In this document: piece by piece, positions 25,544 to 34,959 of the stretch | Layout: every line of letters begins with the position of its first letter | Position numbering within the stretch: the first letter of the stretch is position 1 | Source: UBA4312 sp040266995 | GTDB taxonomy: Bacteria > Bacillota_I > Bacilli_A > Erysipelotrichales > Erysipelotrichaceae | Direction: 5' to 3' | Assembly: GCA_040266995.1 (NCBI GenBank) | Contig: JAWRHV010000039.1 | Coordinates: forward strand, 1 to 64,000 | DNA length: 64,000 bases | The notes under the pieces: model-generated | The model's database searches: none | What the model saw: only the letters and a program-made list of their open reading frames with translations | What the model was told of the DNA's origin: nothing | Program-made: the position numbers and the translations under genes

Positions 25544-26554
25544 ATGGCTTACAGAAATATTAAGATCACAAAGGGCCCGGCTGGTTTTGGTGGACCTTTG
25601 ATCATTGAACCGAATGAAACGAAAAACGTTGTATTATGTGTAACTGGTCAGCAGATCAGCCCGATTGCTAAGAAAATCGCCGAAATGACCGGTTGTGAAT
25701 TGGTTGACGGATTCTCTACAACGGTACCGGATGAAACCGTTGCGGTTGCCGTTGTGAACTGTGGTGGTACAGCTCGTTGTGGTGTTTACCCTCGTAAACG
25801 TATCCCGACGGTAAACGTAGAACCGGTTGGAAAAGCCGGCCCTCTGGCTATGTACATTACGGAAGATATCTATGTATCTGACGTTAAAGAATCCAACTTA
25901 AGCTATACAGATGAAACAAACGCATCAGGTGCTGCTACAGCGGCTGAAGAAATGGCTGCTGCCGATGTTGCTGCGGAAGTTGCTGAAACAAAAGCGGCGC
26001 CGGAAGCTGCTGAAGACGGAAAGAAACCTGGCATCATCACTCGTGTTGGTATCGGTGTTGGTAAAGTCGTCAACAAATTCTTTGCGGCCGGACGTGAATC
26101 CATTGATACAGTTATCCGTAATATCCTGCCATTCATGGCGTTTACATCGACATTGTTGGGTATTATCACTGCTTCCGGTTTAGGAAACGTTATCGCAAAC
26201 ACCATTTCACCGTTTGCGTCAACCTTGCCGGGCATGTTAGTTATTTCCTTTGTCTGCGGTCTGCCTTTCTTGTCACCGATCTTAGGACCTGGTGCCGTGA
26301 TCGCACAGGTTGTCGGTACCTTGTTAGGGGCAGAGTTCGCGAAGGGACACATCCCTGCTCAGTACGCATTGCCGGCCTTGTTCGCCATCGATGCACAGGT
26401 AGGTTGTGACTTCGTACCCGTTGGTTTGTCTTTAGGAGAAGCTGAACCGGATACGATCACATTAGGTGTTCCTGCCGTATTGTACAGCCGTGTTGTTACC
26501 GGACCATTATCCGTAGTGATTGCGTTCTTATTCAGTATTGGTCTGTACTCATGA
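25544..26554 (+). CDS. srlE: PTS glucitol/sorbitol transporter subunit IIB/IIC2
   Basis: A 336-residue protein. The N-terminal IIB-like domain opens with GPAGFGGPLIIEP and carries Cys candidates around NCGGTARCGVYPRKR. An Ala/Glu-rich linker (about 120-160) joins a membrane domain with LPGMLVISFVCGLPFLSPILGPGAV. It phosphorylates and imports sorbitol with SrlA. AGGAGG is directly before a first ATG (25538); the second at 25544 has correct spacing, so I use it. The IIA subunit and sorbitol-6-phosphate dehydrogenase are not in this window. Confidence 0.92.
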   Translation: MAYRNIKITKGPAGFGGPLIIEPNETKNVVLCVTGQQISPIAKKIAEMTGCELVDGFSTTVPDETVAVAVVNCGGTARCGVYPRKRIPTVNVEPVGKAGPLAMYITEDIYVSDVKESNLSYTDETNASGAATAAEEMAAADVAAEVAETKAAPEAAEDGKKPGIITRVGIGVGKVVNKFFAAGRESIDTVIRNILPFMAFTSTLLGIITASGLGNVIANTISPFASTLPGMLVISFVCGLPFLSPILGPGAVIAQVVGTLLGAEFAKGHIPAQYALPALFAIDAQVGCDFVPVGLSLGEAEPDTITLGVPAVLYSRVVTGPLSVVIAFLFSIGLYS

Positions 26555-26625
26555 TCCAGGGTCTAAATCGAATCCATATAATCCTCTCCGCTAACTAGTC
26601 TGGATACGATTTTACCATATATAAG

Positions 26626-26657
26626 AAATCCCATCCATTGGCCGGGTGGGATTTTTT
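26626..26657 (+). terminator. Intrinsic terminator after srlE
   Basis: AAATCCCA and TGGGATTT form the stem, with a GC-rich loop and a T run. It lies about 70 bp after the srlE stop; the gap between shows no gene. Confidence 0.8.
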
Positions 26658-26740
26658 ATTGCCTCATTTTGGGTATTTCCATCTTTTTTGGGTATATAAA
26701 AGAATGTTATTGTCTTAGCGTATATCTGTAACTTTCCCAT

Positions 26741-26767
26741 TAAAAAAGCCCGATGCTATCGAGCTTT
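26741..26767 (-). terminator. Intrinsic terminator of hom
   Basis: On the minus strand AAGCTCGAT and ATCGGGCTT pair with one wobble, followed by six T, just after the homoserine dehydrogenase stop. Confidence 0.85.
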
Positions 26768-26774
26768 CCTTTTC

Positions 26775-27977
26775 TCAGTTCCAACGGATCCGGGTTATTA
26801 CGCCATGCAGATCTGCCAGTTTTTCTTCCATTTCACTTTCCTTCATCATACCCGTCACAAAACCATATTCACCTTCCAGTTCATCAATGATTTCGACATT
26901 GCCGAAGATCTTTTCGATCTGGTCGATGCCTGTTTCGTTTTTCACACGGACAAAGAAACGGTTTTCCATCTGTCCGAAATCGTACAGCTTGAGTTCCTGG
27001 TCTGTCCAGATAAACGGAAGATTTCTATCCAGATTCTTTGCGACATCCACGATATCGCCTACTACTGCGCTGGCTGTCGGTATAGAACCGGCTCCACTGC
27101 CATAATACATGGAATCCCCCAACGCATTACCAACCACGAAAACCGCATTAAACACACCATTGACACTCTGCAAAGGATGCGTTTCATCCAGCATAAACGG
27201 AGCAACGATACATCCATAGGTATCGCCTTCTTTTTTAGACATTGCCAACAGCTTGATGTTTCTATGTAACGCATGTGCATATTTCATATCTTCAACGGTA
27301 ATCTTGGAAATCCCTTCGATATGGATCTTTTCAAACGGCACAAATTTTCCACTGATCAATGAAGTTAAGATCGCAATCTTTCTTCCGGCATCATAGCCTT
27401 CGACATCATCGGTCGGATCCGCTTCCGCATAGCCCAGTGCCTGCGCTTCTTTTAATACATCCTCGTATTTTGCGCCCTTTTCCGACATCTCGGTCATAAT
27501 GAAGTTAGTTGTTCCGTTTAAAATTCCCGTAACCTCTTCGAACGCATCGCCTGTCAGCGCATTGTTTAATGTACGAATGATCGGGATCCCTCCGCCAACA
27601 GAGGCCTCAAATAAGAAACTGACATTCTTTTCCTTCGCTAACGCCATCAGTTCCGGCCCATATTTGGCCACCAGGGCTTTGTTGGAGGTCACAACGTGTT
27701 TCCCGGCTTCCAGAGCCCCTTTTACAAAATGATAAGCAGCACCGGTACCCCCCATTGTCTCCACGACGATCTGTACTTCCGGATCTTCGACCAAGGTATT
27801 AAAATCATGAACGATTTTATCTTCATTGATATCTCCCGGAAATTCCCGCAGATCTAAAATATATTTTACCTGGATCGGATTTCCGGCTCGACGGGTAATC
27901 AGATCTTTATTCATATCTAAAACTTTAGCTACTCCGGAACCAATGGTTCCATAACCCATAATCGCAACTTGTACCAT
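26775..27977 (-). CDS. hom: Homoserine dehydrogenase
   Basis: A 400-residue NAD(P)-dependent enzyme reducing aspartate semialdehyde to homoserine on the way to threonine and methionine. The Rossmann motif GYGTIGSGVAK is at the N-terminus. GILNGTTNFIMTEM and EADPTDDVEGYDAGRK are the family signatures of the catalytic domain. The last 60-80 residues fit an ACT-type regulatory domain. The ATG at 27977 has AGGTGG 8 bases before it; an upstream in-frame GTG is less likely. It stands alone with its own terminator. Confidence 0.95.
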   Translation of the reverse strand: MVQVAIMGYGTIGSGVAKVLDMNKDLITRRAGNPIQVKYILDLREFPGDINEDKIVHDFNTLVEDPEVQIVVETMGGTGAAYHFVKGALEAGKHVVTSNKALVAKYGPELMALAKEKNVSFLFEASVGGGIPIIRTLNNALTGDAFEEVTGILNGTTNFIMTEMSEKGAKYEDVLKEAQALGYAEADPTDDVEGYDAGRKIAILTSLISGKFVPFEKIHIEGISKITVEDMKYAHALHRNIKLLAMSKKEGDTYGCIVAPFMLDETHPLQSVNGVFNAVFVVGNALGDSMYYGSGAGSIPTASAVVGDIVDVAKNLDRNLPFIWTDQELKLYDFGQMENRFFVRVKNETGIDQIEKIFGNVEIIDELEGEYGFVTGMMKESEMEEKLADLHGVITRIRWN

Positions 27978-28030
27978 AATTAAGTCCACCTTTTCTAACA
28001 GAATTAGTTTATCAAATAGTTAAGCTGTTT

Positions 28031-28162
28031 TCAATTTCCTCTGCACAAATAATTATTTGCTACAAACACCCTGGCACATTCCTGCAGCTCTTCGCTGAAA
28101 TCTATGAGATCATCCAGACCGATAGCTCCTTCCTCCAATAGATTTCACATATAATCAAACAT
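28031..28162 (-). pseudogene. Remnant of a small acidic protein with an internal stop
   Basis: From ATG 28162 the frame reads MFDYM, a TGA (28145-28147), then LLEEGAIGLDDLIDFSEEL in the same frame to a TGA at 28031. The composition is that of a real small acidic protein. It directly follows another broken small gene, and I recall such pairs in Firmicutes. Together with the next entry it fills the 560-bp gap between hom and the MATE gene. Confidence 0.4.
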
Positions 28163-28171
28163 TCGTATCCT

Positions 28172-28336
28172 TCATTTTTCACCAATCACGCCTATTTTTC
28201 TACGCTCCTTACGAATTTTCTTTTCCAATTTCCAAAAAGCTTCAAAGCCAAGCTTCTTTGATTCCAACAATTCCATACTCCGCCATGAAAGCCTCCTGCC
28301 ATCCTGGCAGTTTTTCTCTATAAACTTGTTAGTCAT
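28172..28336 (-). pseudogene. Remnant of a small basic protein, frameshifted
   Basis: Three short frames add up to one small protein: MTNKFIE, then YREKLPGWQEAFMAEYG, then ELLESKKLGFEAFWKLEKK with a TGA at 28172. The LPGWQEA and FWKLEKKI pattern belongs to a conserved small Firmicutes protein of unknown function, recalled from memory. At least two frame changes make it non-functional. Bases 28337-28539 show nothing further. Confidence 0.45.
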
Positions 28337-28539
28337 TTTATTTGAAAGAATAAGTGTTCATTCCGCCTCTTTTACATATTCTTGTTCTTCACTTTCCTAC
28401 AACCTATCTCTATGATACATTCTTTATCTGCAAATGATGTTTTTTGTAATCTTGTGCAGACATCTTATTATCTTTGTCCATCTTTGGGTTTTTATAATGA
28501 TAATCGGATATAAAAAGCCAGAATCACGAGATTCTGGTT

Positions 28540-29901
28540 CTATAACTGATCAATAATATCTCTTTGGATCTTACGGAAGAAGAAAAGAGAAATCAGTAAG
28601 GATATAACTTCAGCAATCGGAAAAGACCACCATACCATGTTGATATTTCCTGTCTGTGCCAATAACCAGGCTACCGGAATCAATACCACCAACTGTCTTC
28701 CCACCGAAATCACCAAAGAGTATGTACTCTTGGAAAAGGCTTGGAAAACCGATCCCATCGCAATACAGATTCCTGCAATCGGAAAGGAAATACAAATGAT
28801 CCGCAATGCGGGGATTCCGATGGACATCATGTGTTCGCTGGCATCAAAGATCTGCAGCAGCTTGTCCGGCATAAACTCGAAGACAAGGAAGCCTACCATC
28901 ATAATTCCTAAAGCCAGTTTGACCGCAAAAGATAAAGCTTCATTAATTCGTTCTTTTTTCCGGGCACCGTAGTTATAAGCCAGCACCGGGATCAGTCCGT
29001 TATTCATGCCAAAGACCGGCATAAAGAAGAAACTTTGAAGCTTGAAGTATATACCAAAGACAGCCGTTGCGGTGGTAGAGAATCCAATCAGGATCTGATT
29101 CATCAGATAAGTCATCACCGAGCCGATCGACATCATCAATACAGAAGGAATACCGACCGCATAAATTCGTTTGATAATGCTGAAAGCCGGTTTGAACATC
29201 TGTTGGATGGATAGATGAATTTCCGTATTCCATTTTATATTTAAACCTAATCCCAGTATTGCAGCGATCATCTGCCCTGCCACCGTTGCCAAGGCGGCTC
29301 CGGCTACACCCATCCGCGGAAATCCGAACAATCCAAAGATCAGGATTGGATCAAAAATAATGTTGATAATAGCTCCGGTTCCTTGGGATATCATGCTCAA
29401 AATGGTTTTCCCCGTTGACTGCAGCAATCGCTCAAATGTCATCTGAAAGAAACAGCCAAAGGATAGCACCGTGCAGATACGAAGATAGGTAGAGCCATAT
29501 TCAATGATCTGCAGATCAGATGTCTGGGAACGGATAAAAGGCTCTGCCAGAAACAGCCCGACCAATAAGAACAGTATATAATTCAACAAAGTCAGAAATA
29601 AACCATTATTGGCTGAAGCATCTGCTCGGTCAAATTTCTTTTCTCCTAAAGAGCGGGACAATAGTGCATTGATCCCCACTCCGGTTCCGGAACCCAGGGA
29701 AATCATCAGCATCTGCAAGGGATAAGCCAATGTAACCCCAGTCAAAGCGTTCTCACTGATCTGAGCTACAAACATGCTGTCGACAACGTTATACAATGCC
29801 TGAACAAGCATGGATATCATCATTGGTAAAGACATTGTCAATATCAGTTTTTTGATAGGAAGAATTCCCATCTTATTTTCTTCTTTATGTGTTTCCGTCA
29901 T
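28540..29901 (-). CDS. MATE family efflux transporter
   Basis: A 453-residue protein with about 12 membrane helices in two halves, of the multidrug and toxin extrusion type driven by H+ or Na+. The opening SLPMMISMLVQALYNVVDSMFV is the typical first-helix pattern, and GMNNGLIPVLAYNYGARKKER marks the second half. AGGAGG precedes the ATG. It stands alone between small pseudogenes and tcdA. The substrate is unknown. Confidence 0.93.
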   Translation of the reverse strand: MTETHKEENKMGILPIKKLILTMSLPMMISMLVQALYNVVDSMFVAQISENALTGVTLAYPLQMLMISLGSGTGVGINALLSRSLGEKKFDRADASANNGLFLTLLNYILFLLVGLFLAEPFIRSQTSDLQIIEYGSTYLRICTVLSFGCFFQMTFERLLQSTGKTILSMISQGTGAIINIIFDPILIFGLFGFPRMGVAGAALATVAGQMIAAILGLGLNIKWNTEIHLSIQQMFKPAFSIIKRIYAVGIPSVLMMSIGSVMTYLMNQILIGFSTTATAVFGIYFKLQSFFFMPVFGMNNGLIPVLAYNYGARKKERINEALSFAVKLALGIMMVGFLVFEFMPDKLLQIFDASEHMMSIGIPALRIICISFPIAGICIAMGSVFQAFSKSTYSLVISVGRQLVVLIPVAWLLAQTGNINMVWWSFPIAEVISLLISLFFFRKIQRDIIDQL

Positions 29902-29977
29902 TGGATCCTTCCTCCTATTACATATAACTTATCGCCGCCTTAGCATAACACAATAAAAAATATGAATAAACCCTGAA

Positions 29978-30688
29978 TCATCTTTTTATCAAATCTTTGA
30001 CAACTTCCCCTGCTATGATCAGGCCGACAACCGAAGGGACAAAGGATATACTGCCCGGAATCGGTTTCTTCGTGTTTTGTTCATCCATGCCCGAGACCGG
30101 TTTTAGCGGTTGTTCTCTGGAATAAACCACCTTGCACTTTTTTATATGCCGTTTCTTCAATTCCCTTCGCATGACCTTGGCCAACGGGCAGACACTGGTT
30201 TTATAAATATCTGTGACTTCAAACTGGGTCGGATCCAATTTGTTGCCGGCTCCCATGGCACTGATGACAGGAACGCCCAGTTGACTGGTGCGAACAATCA
30301 GATCGATCTTGGCTGTGACTGTATCCACCGCATCCACTACGTAATCAAATCGGGATAAATCAAAGGTATCTGCTGTTTCCGGTAAATAGAAGCATTTGCG
30401 AACCTCTACATGTGCATCCGGATTGATAGATAAGATTCTTTCTTTCATTACATCAACCTTAGCTTTACCGATAGTATCTGTCGTTGCGATGATCTGACGA
30501 TTTAGATTTGTGAGGGAAACCTTATCGTTGTCGACAAGTAAAAAGGAGCCCACACCACTGCGGGCCAAGGCCTCTATAGTATAGCCACCGACACCGCCGA
30601 TCCCAAAAACCGCCACACAGCTTGTCTTCAATCGATCCAGAGCTTCCGATCCGATCAGCTTTTCGGTCCGTGAAAACGCATGGGACAT
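29978..30688 (-). CDS. tcdA: tRNA threonylcarbamoyladenosine dehydratase
   Basis: A 236-residue ThiF/E1-like ATPase that cyclises t6A at tRNA position 37. The adenylation-type nucleotide site GIGGVGGYTIEALARSGVG is near residue 30, NLNRQ near 64 and DAVDTVTAK near 115. The C-terminal PGSISFVPSVVGLIIAGEV is characteristic of TcdA. It abuts the ketopantoate-reductase-like gene upstream, so the two probably share a transcript. Confidence 0.92.
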   Translation of the reverse strand: MSHAFSRTEKLIGSEALDRLKTSCVAVFGIGGVGGYTIEALARSGVGSFLLVDNDKVSLTNLNRQIIATTDTIGKAKVDVMKERILSINPDAHVEVRKCFYLPETADTFDLSRFDYVVDAVDTVTAKIDLIVRTSQLGVPVISAMGAGNKLDPTQFEVTDIYKTSVCPLAKVMRRELKKRHIKKCKVVYSREQPLKPVSGMDEQNTKKPIPGSISFVPSVVGLIIAGEVVKDLIKR

Positions 30689-31605
30689 TACTGATACCCC
30701 CTTTTACGGAATTCATTGGCTACTTTCTGATAGGAAGGTACATGGATGCCATAGGCTTCGGCTAGTCGGACCACTTCATAGACCAAGCCATCCACCTCGC
30801 TTTTTCGTCCAGCCATGATATCTCTTTGCATGGATGTTGTTGCATCCGGTGCCAAGGCGGCCTGGATGTTACAATTCATGCGTACCGTATCCGGATCGAT
30901 TGGATACCCCATGGCGTCGGCCAGCTGCATGATTTCTTTTACCATTGCGATCAACAGATCTCTCGGCTTGCCATTCTTTTGAAAATCACCAGCCGTGCAA
31001 TCATAATACACACCGACAGCACCACTGGTCGAAACACTGGAAAACTTCTGCAAAGCCTCTCTTTGAATGGCCTCCGTATAATGTGCTTCTATACCACAAT
31101 CATTCAGATCCTTTTCGATCTTTTCTAAAATCGGAACATGCATCGTATGATCTCGTAAGCCGTAGAATACCCGTAAGATCGGTGCTCCCTGATAAATGTG
31201 TCCATAGGAAGAGATATAAGCGGATACATAAATACATCCATCCAATACTTGTGCATCCAGATGCTCCTGTAGTTTTTTACCGGTACCATAAATATTCAAG
31301 ACCGGAATAATAATGGTTTCCGGGCGAGATACACTTTGCAGGAAAGGAATGCACTCGGATAACGAATATCCTTTAACACATACGAAGATCACATCCGGAT
31401 ATTCTGTATAATGTGTCATATCCAATGCATCAATTTCTACTTTCTCTTCTTTTTGTTCCCATTGATGAAAAACACATAAACCATCTTGTTGTATTGCTTG
31501 TAAATGTTTATTTCGGGCAATCACCGTAACATCTCTGTTATGTTTCTTTAATTGAAATGCCAGGATCCCTCCGGTACCTCCGGCACCAACGATCAAATAT
31601 TTCAT
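30688..31605 (-). CDS. Ketopantoate reductase family (ApbA/PanE) protein
   Basis: A 305-residue NAD(P)-dependent reductase. The N-terminal Rossmann motif is GAGGTGGILAF. A catalytic-type Lys occurs in EALQKFSSVS (about 185), followed by the C-terminal helical domain. The family reduces 2-dehydropantoate in pantothenate synthesis, but many paralogues have other substrates and no other pan gene is here. The ATG at 31605 is preferred to an upstream GTG. The stop touches the start of tcdA. Confidence 0.85.
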   Translation of the reverse strand: MKYLIVGAGGTGGILAFQLKKHNRDVTVIARNKHLQAIQQDGLCVFHQWEQKEEKVEIDALDMTHYTEYPDVIFVCVKGYSLSECIPFLQSVSRPETIIIPVLNIYGTGKKLQEHLDAQVLDGCIYVSAYISSYGHIYQGAPILRVFYGLRDHTMHVPILEKIEKDLNDCGIEAHYTEAIQREALQKFSSVSTSGAVGVYYDCTAGDFQKNGKPRDLLIAMVKEIMQLADAMGYPIDPDTVRMNCNIQAALAPDATTSMQRDIMAGRKSEVDGLVYEVVRLAEAYGIHVPSYQKVANEFRKRGYQ

Positions 31606-31663
31606 TCTTTTCACATCCTTATGTTATATTAATATAGGTTTATTTTACCAATCGAGGTACTTT

Positions 31664-33796
31664 ATGGAAACAAAAATTATTGAACAAATTGCAAAAGAAC
31701 AAAATATAAAACCTGTCCAGATCGAACATACACTGGACTTACTGGAACAAGGAGCCACCATTCCCTTTATTGCCCGTTACCGAAAAGAACATACGCAGGG
31801 ACTGGATGAAGAACAGATCCGTACCATCCAGGAAGCTTATGAATACCAGGTGCATTTAGAAAAAAGAAAAGAAGAAGTCCTGGAAAAAATCAAGACATTA
31901 GGAAGACTGGATGACAAGATCGTCCAACAGGTACAGGCTTGTTCCAAACTCGTGGAGATTGAGGAAATTTATCGTCCCTACAAGCAAAAGAAAAAGACAA
32001 GAGCCGGCATGGCCATAGCGAACGGGCTGGAGCCGTTGGCTAAGCAGTTTTTATCGTTGCCCCGCCATTTTGATGAAAGGGAAATCGATGCATATCTGAA
32101 TGAAAACGTACCGGATCGCTCGACAGCCATCCAGCAGGCAAAAGACATCCTTGCCGAACAAGTCTCTAACGATGGAAAGATCCGGGATAAAATCTATGAC
32201 TCCATGACCCACTATGGACGTCTGGTCACCAAAGAAAAAAAAGAGCATACCGATCAACAGAAAGTCTACCAGAAATATTATGATTATACGGAACGGATCG
32301 AAACAGTAGCCGATCATCGCATCATGGCGATCGACCGGGCCGAAAAGGAAAAGGTCATCACTGTTTCCATCACATGCAATGAAGATTATCTGCAGAAATG
32401 GATCGAACGAAGAATGATCCGTTATCCTAACAATCCGACCGCCGTCTATGTAAAAGAAGCCATTGCAGATGGATTGCATCGCCTGGCTATCCCTTCGGTG
32501 GAACGGTTGATCCGTTCAAATTTAACCGAACGAGCACAGAAATCCAGTACAAATGTGTTTGCGATGAATCTGGAAAAACTTTTGCTGCAGCCACCCATCA
32601 AGAACAAACGTGTATTAGGATTTGACCCGGCCTTTCGAACCGGATGCAAACTGGCAGTGCTGGACGAATCAGGAAAAATGTTGCATGTGGATGTCATCTA
32701 TCCACATCCACCGAAAGCACAGCCTAAAGCGGCCGCACAGAAGCTGATCGATCTGTGCCGGGCATATAAGATCGATATCATTGCGATTGGAAACGGAACG
32801 GCCAGCCGCGAAAGTGAAGCATTTGTGGCCAAGGTCATTCGAGAAGCCAATCTAAACGTATCCTATACCATCGTTTCAGAAGCCGGTGCTTCCGTCTACA
32901 GTGCTTCCAAGCTGGCCATCAGCGAGTTTCCGGATCTACATGTGGAACAGCGCAGTGCCATTTCCATCGGACGCCGTCTGCAGGATCCCCTGTCAGAACT
33001 GATAAAAATCGATCCCCAGTCCATCGGTGTCGGACAATACCAGCACGACCTGCCAGCCAAAGAACTAAAGGAGCGCCTGGATTTCGTCGTCAAAAAAGCC
33101 GTTAACCGGGTAGGTGTCAACATCAATACCGCCAGTGCTGTTTTACTAAAAAATGTAGCTGGTTTAAACGCTACAACAGCCAACAATATCGTAACCTATC
33201 GGGAGGAAAACGGTCCGATCCGTTCCCGGAAGGATATTACCAAAATCCCTAAAATCGGCGCCAAAGCCTTTGAACAGGCAGCCGGTTTCCTGCGCATTGA
33301 AGATGGAAACGAACCGTTGGATCGTACAAGCATCCACCCGGAATCCTATTCATTCGCCTTGGAACTGTTAGAGACACTGGGCTTGACCAAAAATGATCTG
33401 GGAACACAGAAAGCCCGCCAGGCCATACAGAATCTAGATCCTGCATCCATTGCCATGGATGCCTATACAACCCGAGATATCCTGGAAGCCATAGCCCAAC
33501 CATTGCGTGATTACCGGGATCGATACGATGCGCCGATCCTGCGCAAAGACATCCTGTCTATTGAAGATCTGCATATCGGGGATCAGCTGGAAGGTGTAGT
33601 ACGTAATGTCGTGGATTTCGGTGCTTTTGTGGATATCGGTTTGCATGAAGACGGGCTGGTACATATTTCTCAAATGGGATCCAAACGTGTCAAACATCCA
33701 AGCGATATTGTCGCAGTCGGGGATATTATTCAAGTATGGGTTTTAAAGATTGATGAACAGACCCATAAAGTCGGTCTGACAATGCGCAAACCATAG
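31664..33796 (+). CDS. tex: Tex family S1 RNA-binding protein
   Basis: A 710-residue nucleic-acid-binding protein related to eukaryotic Spt6. In order: an N-terminal helical region with PFIARYRKE, a YqgF/RNase-H-like domain (GFDPAFRTGCKLAVLD, about 310), a helix-hairpin-helix region (VGVNINTASAVLL, about 485) and a C-terminal S1 domain (about 635-705, with NVVDFGAFVDIG). Full length. It is thought to affect transcription. It precedes the MmcQ/EVE gene by 9 bp. Confidence 0.95.
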   Translation: METKIIEQIAKEQNIKPVQIEHTLDLLEQGATIPFIARYRKEHTQGLDEEQIRTIQEAYEYQVHLEKRKEEVLEKIKTLGRLDDKIVQQVQACSKLVEIEEIYRPYKQKKKTRAGMAIANGLEPLAKQFLSLPRHFDEREIDAYLNENVPDRSTAIQQAKDILAEQVSNDGKIRDKIYDSMTHYGRLVTKEKKEHTDQQKVYQKYYDYTERIETVADHRIMAIDRAEKEKVITVSITCNEDYLQKWIERRMIRYPNNPTAVYVKEAIADGLHRLAIPSVERLIRSNLTERAQKSSTNVFAMNLEKLLLQPPIKNKRVLGFDPAFRTGCKLAVLDESGKMLHVDVIYPHPPKAQPKAAAQKLIDLCRAYKIDIIAIGNGTASRESEAFVAKVIREANLNVSYTIVSEAGASVYSASKLAISEFPDLHVEQRSAISIGRRLQDPLSELIKIDPQSIGVGQYQHDLPAKELKERLDFVVKKAVNRVGVNINTASAVLLKNVAGLNATTANNIVTYREENGPIRSRKDITKIPKIGAKAFEQAAGFLRIEDGNEPLDRTSIHPESYSFALELLETLGLTKNDLGTQKARQAIQNLDPASIAMDAYTTRDILEAIAQPLRDYRDRYDAPILRKDILSIEDLHIGDQLEGVVRNVVDFGAFVDIGLHEDGLVHISQMGSKRVKHPSDIVAVGDIIQVWVLKIDEQTHKVGLTMRKP

Positions 33797-33805
33797 GAGG
33801 ATCGT

Positions 33806-34852
33806 ATGCAGTTAGAACAAGAAGTATTCTTAGGGAAAGCCGTTGTGGAAGAAACACTGCTGGCATATGGTTTCCATCAACAAGATACAGACTATATCTA
33901 TCAGAAATCTTTTATGGATGAACAGTTTACTGCCTATATCCGAATCGATGCGCATGGACAGGTCTATGGCAAAGTGATTGATAATGATACACAGGATGAA
34001 TATGTGCAGGTTCGCCTGGCATCAAGCACCGGCGCTTTTGTCGGACAGGTTCGTGAATCTTATCTAAAGATTCTGCATGATATTGCCAGAGCCTGCTTTG
34101 AAAAGCAGCCGTTTCTATTTCCTCAGACCAATCGGATTGCCAAGGCTATCAATCATGATATGCATGAAAAACCAGATTATCCGTTTAAAAAGTGGCCGTC
34201 CTATGCGGTCTTTCGGTATCATGGTAATCGGAAATGGTATGCACTCATAGCTCCCATCGAAAAAAGCCGGATCACGAAAGGCGATGATGATTCTATTGTC
34301 GAAATCATCAATGTGAAATGTAAACCGGACATGTATGAGGAATTAAAAAAAATGAAAGGTGTCTTTCCTGCCTATCATATGAACCACAAAAACTGGATTT
34401 CTATTATATTGGACGAAACCCTGCCGGATGAGGTCATTCTGTCTCTGCTCGATACAAGCCGTCAGATGGTCATTTCACCGGCAAAAGCCAGTTTTGCATG
34501 GATCGTACCGGCAAATCCGAAATATTATGATGTCATTACGGCTTTTTCACAAAAAAACGATGTGATATGGAAACAAAGTGCCCGCATCCAGGTCGGAGAT
34601 ATTGTCTATCTGTATGTTGGAGCTCCCATTTCAGCAGTCAAATATAAATGTGTGGTCAAGGAAACCGACATTCCTTACACTTATACCGATTCCAATGTAT
34701 CCATGTCCAAAATTATGCGAATGGATGTACTTGAAACCTATCCGGATGATGTGTGTCCATTTTCCAGGCTTAAGAAGCTGGGCATTCGTGCTGTCCGTGG
34801 TCCACGGGCCGTAACACCGGAATTTATTGAATACTTATCAAATAGATGCTGA
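33806..34852 (+). CDS. MmcQ/YjbR-like protein fused to an EVE/PUA-like domain
   Basis: A 348-residue two-domain protein. The first two thirds (about residues 1-225) include an MmcQ/YjbR core with KWPSYAVFRYHGNRKWYALI and HMNHKNWISIILDETLP. The last third (about 230-345) opens with FAWIVPANPKYYD and contains QVGDIVYLYVG, which looks like an EVE/PUA-type domain that binds modified bases. Many MmcQ proteins are only about 120 residues. It follows tex by 9 bp with an AGGAGG and ends at a terminator. Confidence 0.75.
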   Translation: MQLEQEVFLGKAVVEETLLAYGFHQQDTDYIYQKSFMDEQFTAYIRIDAHGQVYGKVIDNDTQDEYVQVRLASSTGAFVGQVRESYLKILHDIARACFEKQPFLFPQTNRIAKAINHDMHEKPDYPFKKWPSYAVFRYHGNRKWYALIAPIEKSRITKGDDDSIVEIINVKCKPDMYEELKKMKGVFPAYHMNHKNWISIILDETLPDEVILSLLDTSRQMVISPAKASFAWIVPANPKYYDVITAFSQKNDVIWKQSARIQVGDIVYLYVGAPISAVKYKCVVKETDIPYTYTDSNVSMSKIMRMDVLETYPDDVCPFSRLKKLGIRAVRGPRAVTPEFIEYLSNRC

Positions 34853-34869
34853 AAAAGCATCTATTTTTT
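34847..34869 (+). terminator. Intrinsic terminator after the MmcQ/EVE gene
   Basis: AGATGCT and AGCATCT form a 7-bp stem with a five-A-type loop (GAAAA), followed by a T run. The stem begins inside the last codons. Confidence 0.88.
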
Positions 34870-34911
34870 ATATGACATTTGTATATTATATGTTTTTATT
34901 GCAATATATAG

Positions 34912-34939
34912 TTGACATTTATAGAAATGTATATATATT
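34912..34939 (+). promoter_or_regulatory. Promoter and operator of the XRE/DUF6773 operon
   Basis: TTGACA (34912-34917), a 16-bp spacer and TATATT (34934-34939) form a near-consensus promoter. A perfect inverted repeat, ACATTT-ATAG-AAATGT, spans 34915-34930 over the spacer and -35. This is a likely self-repression site for the XRE protein. Confidence 0.6.
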
Positions 34940-34959
34940 GTACATGTCAGGAGGAAAGA

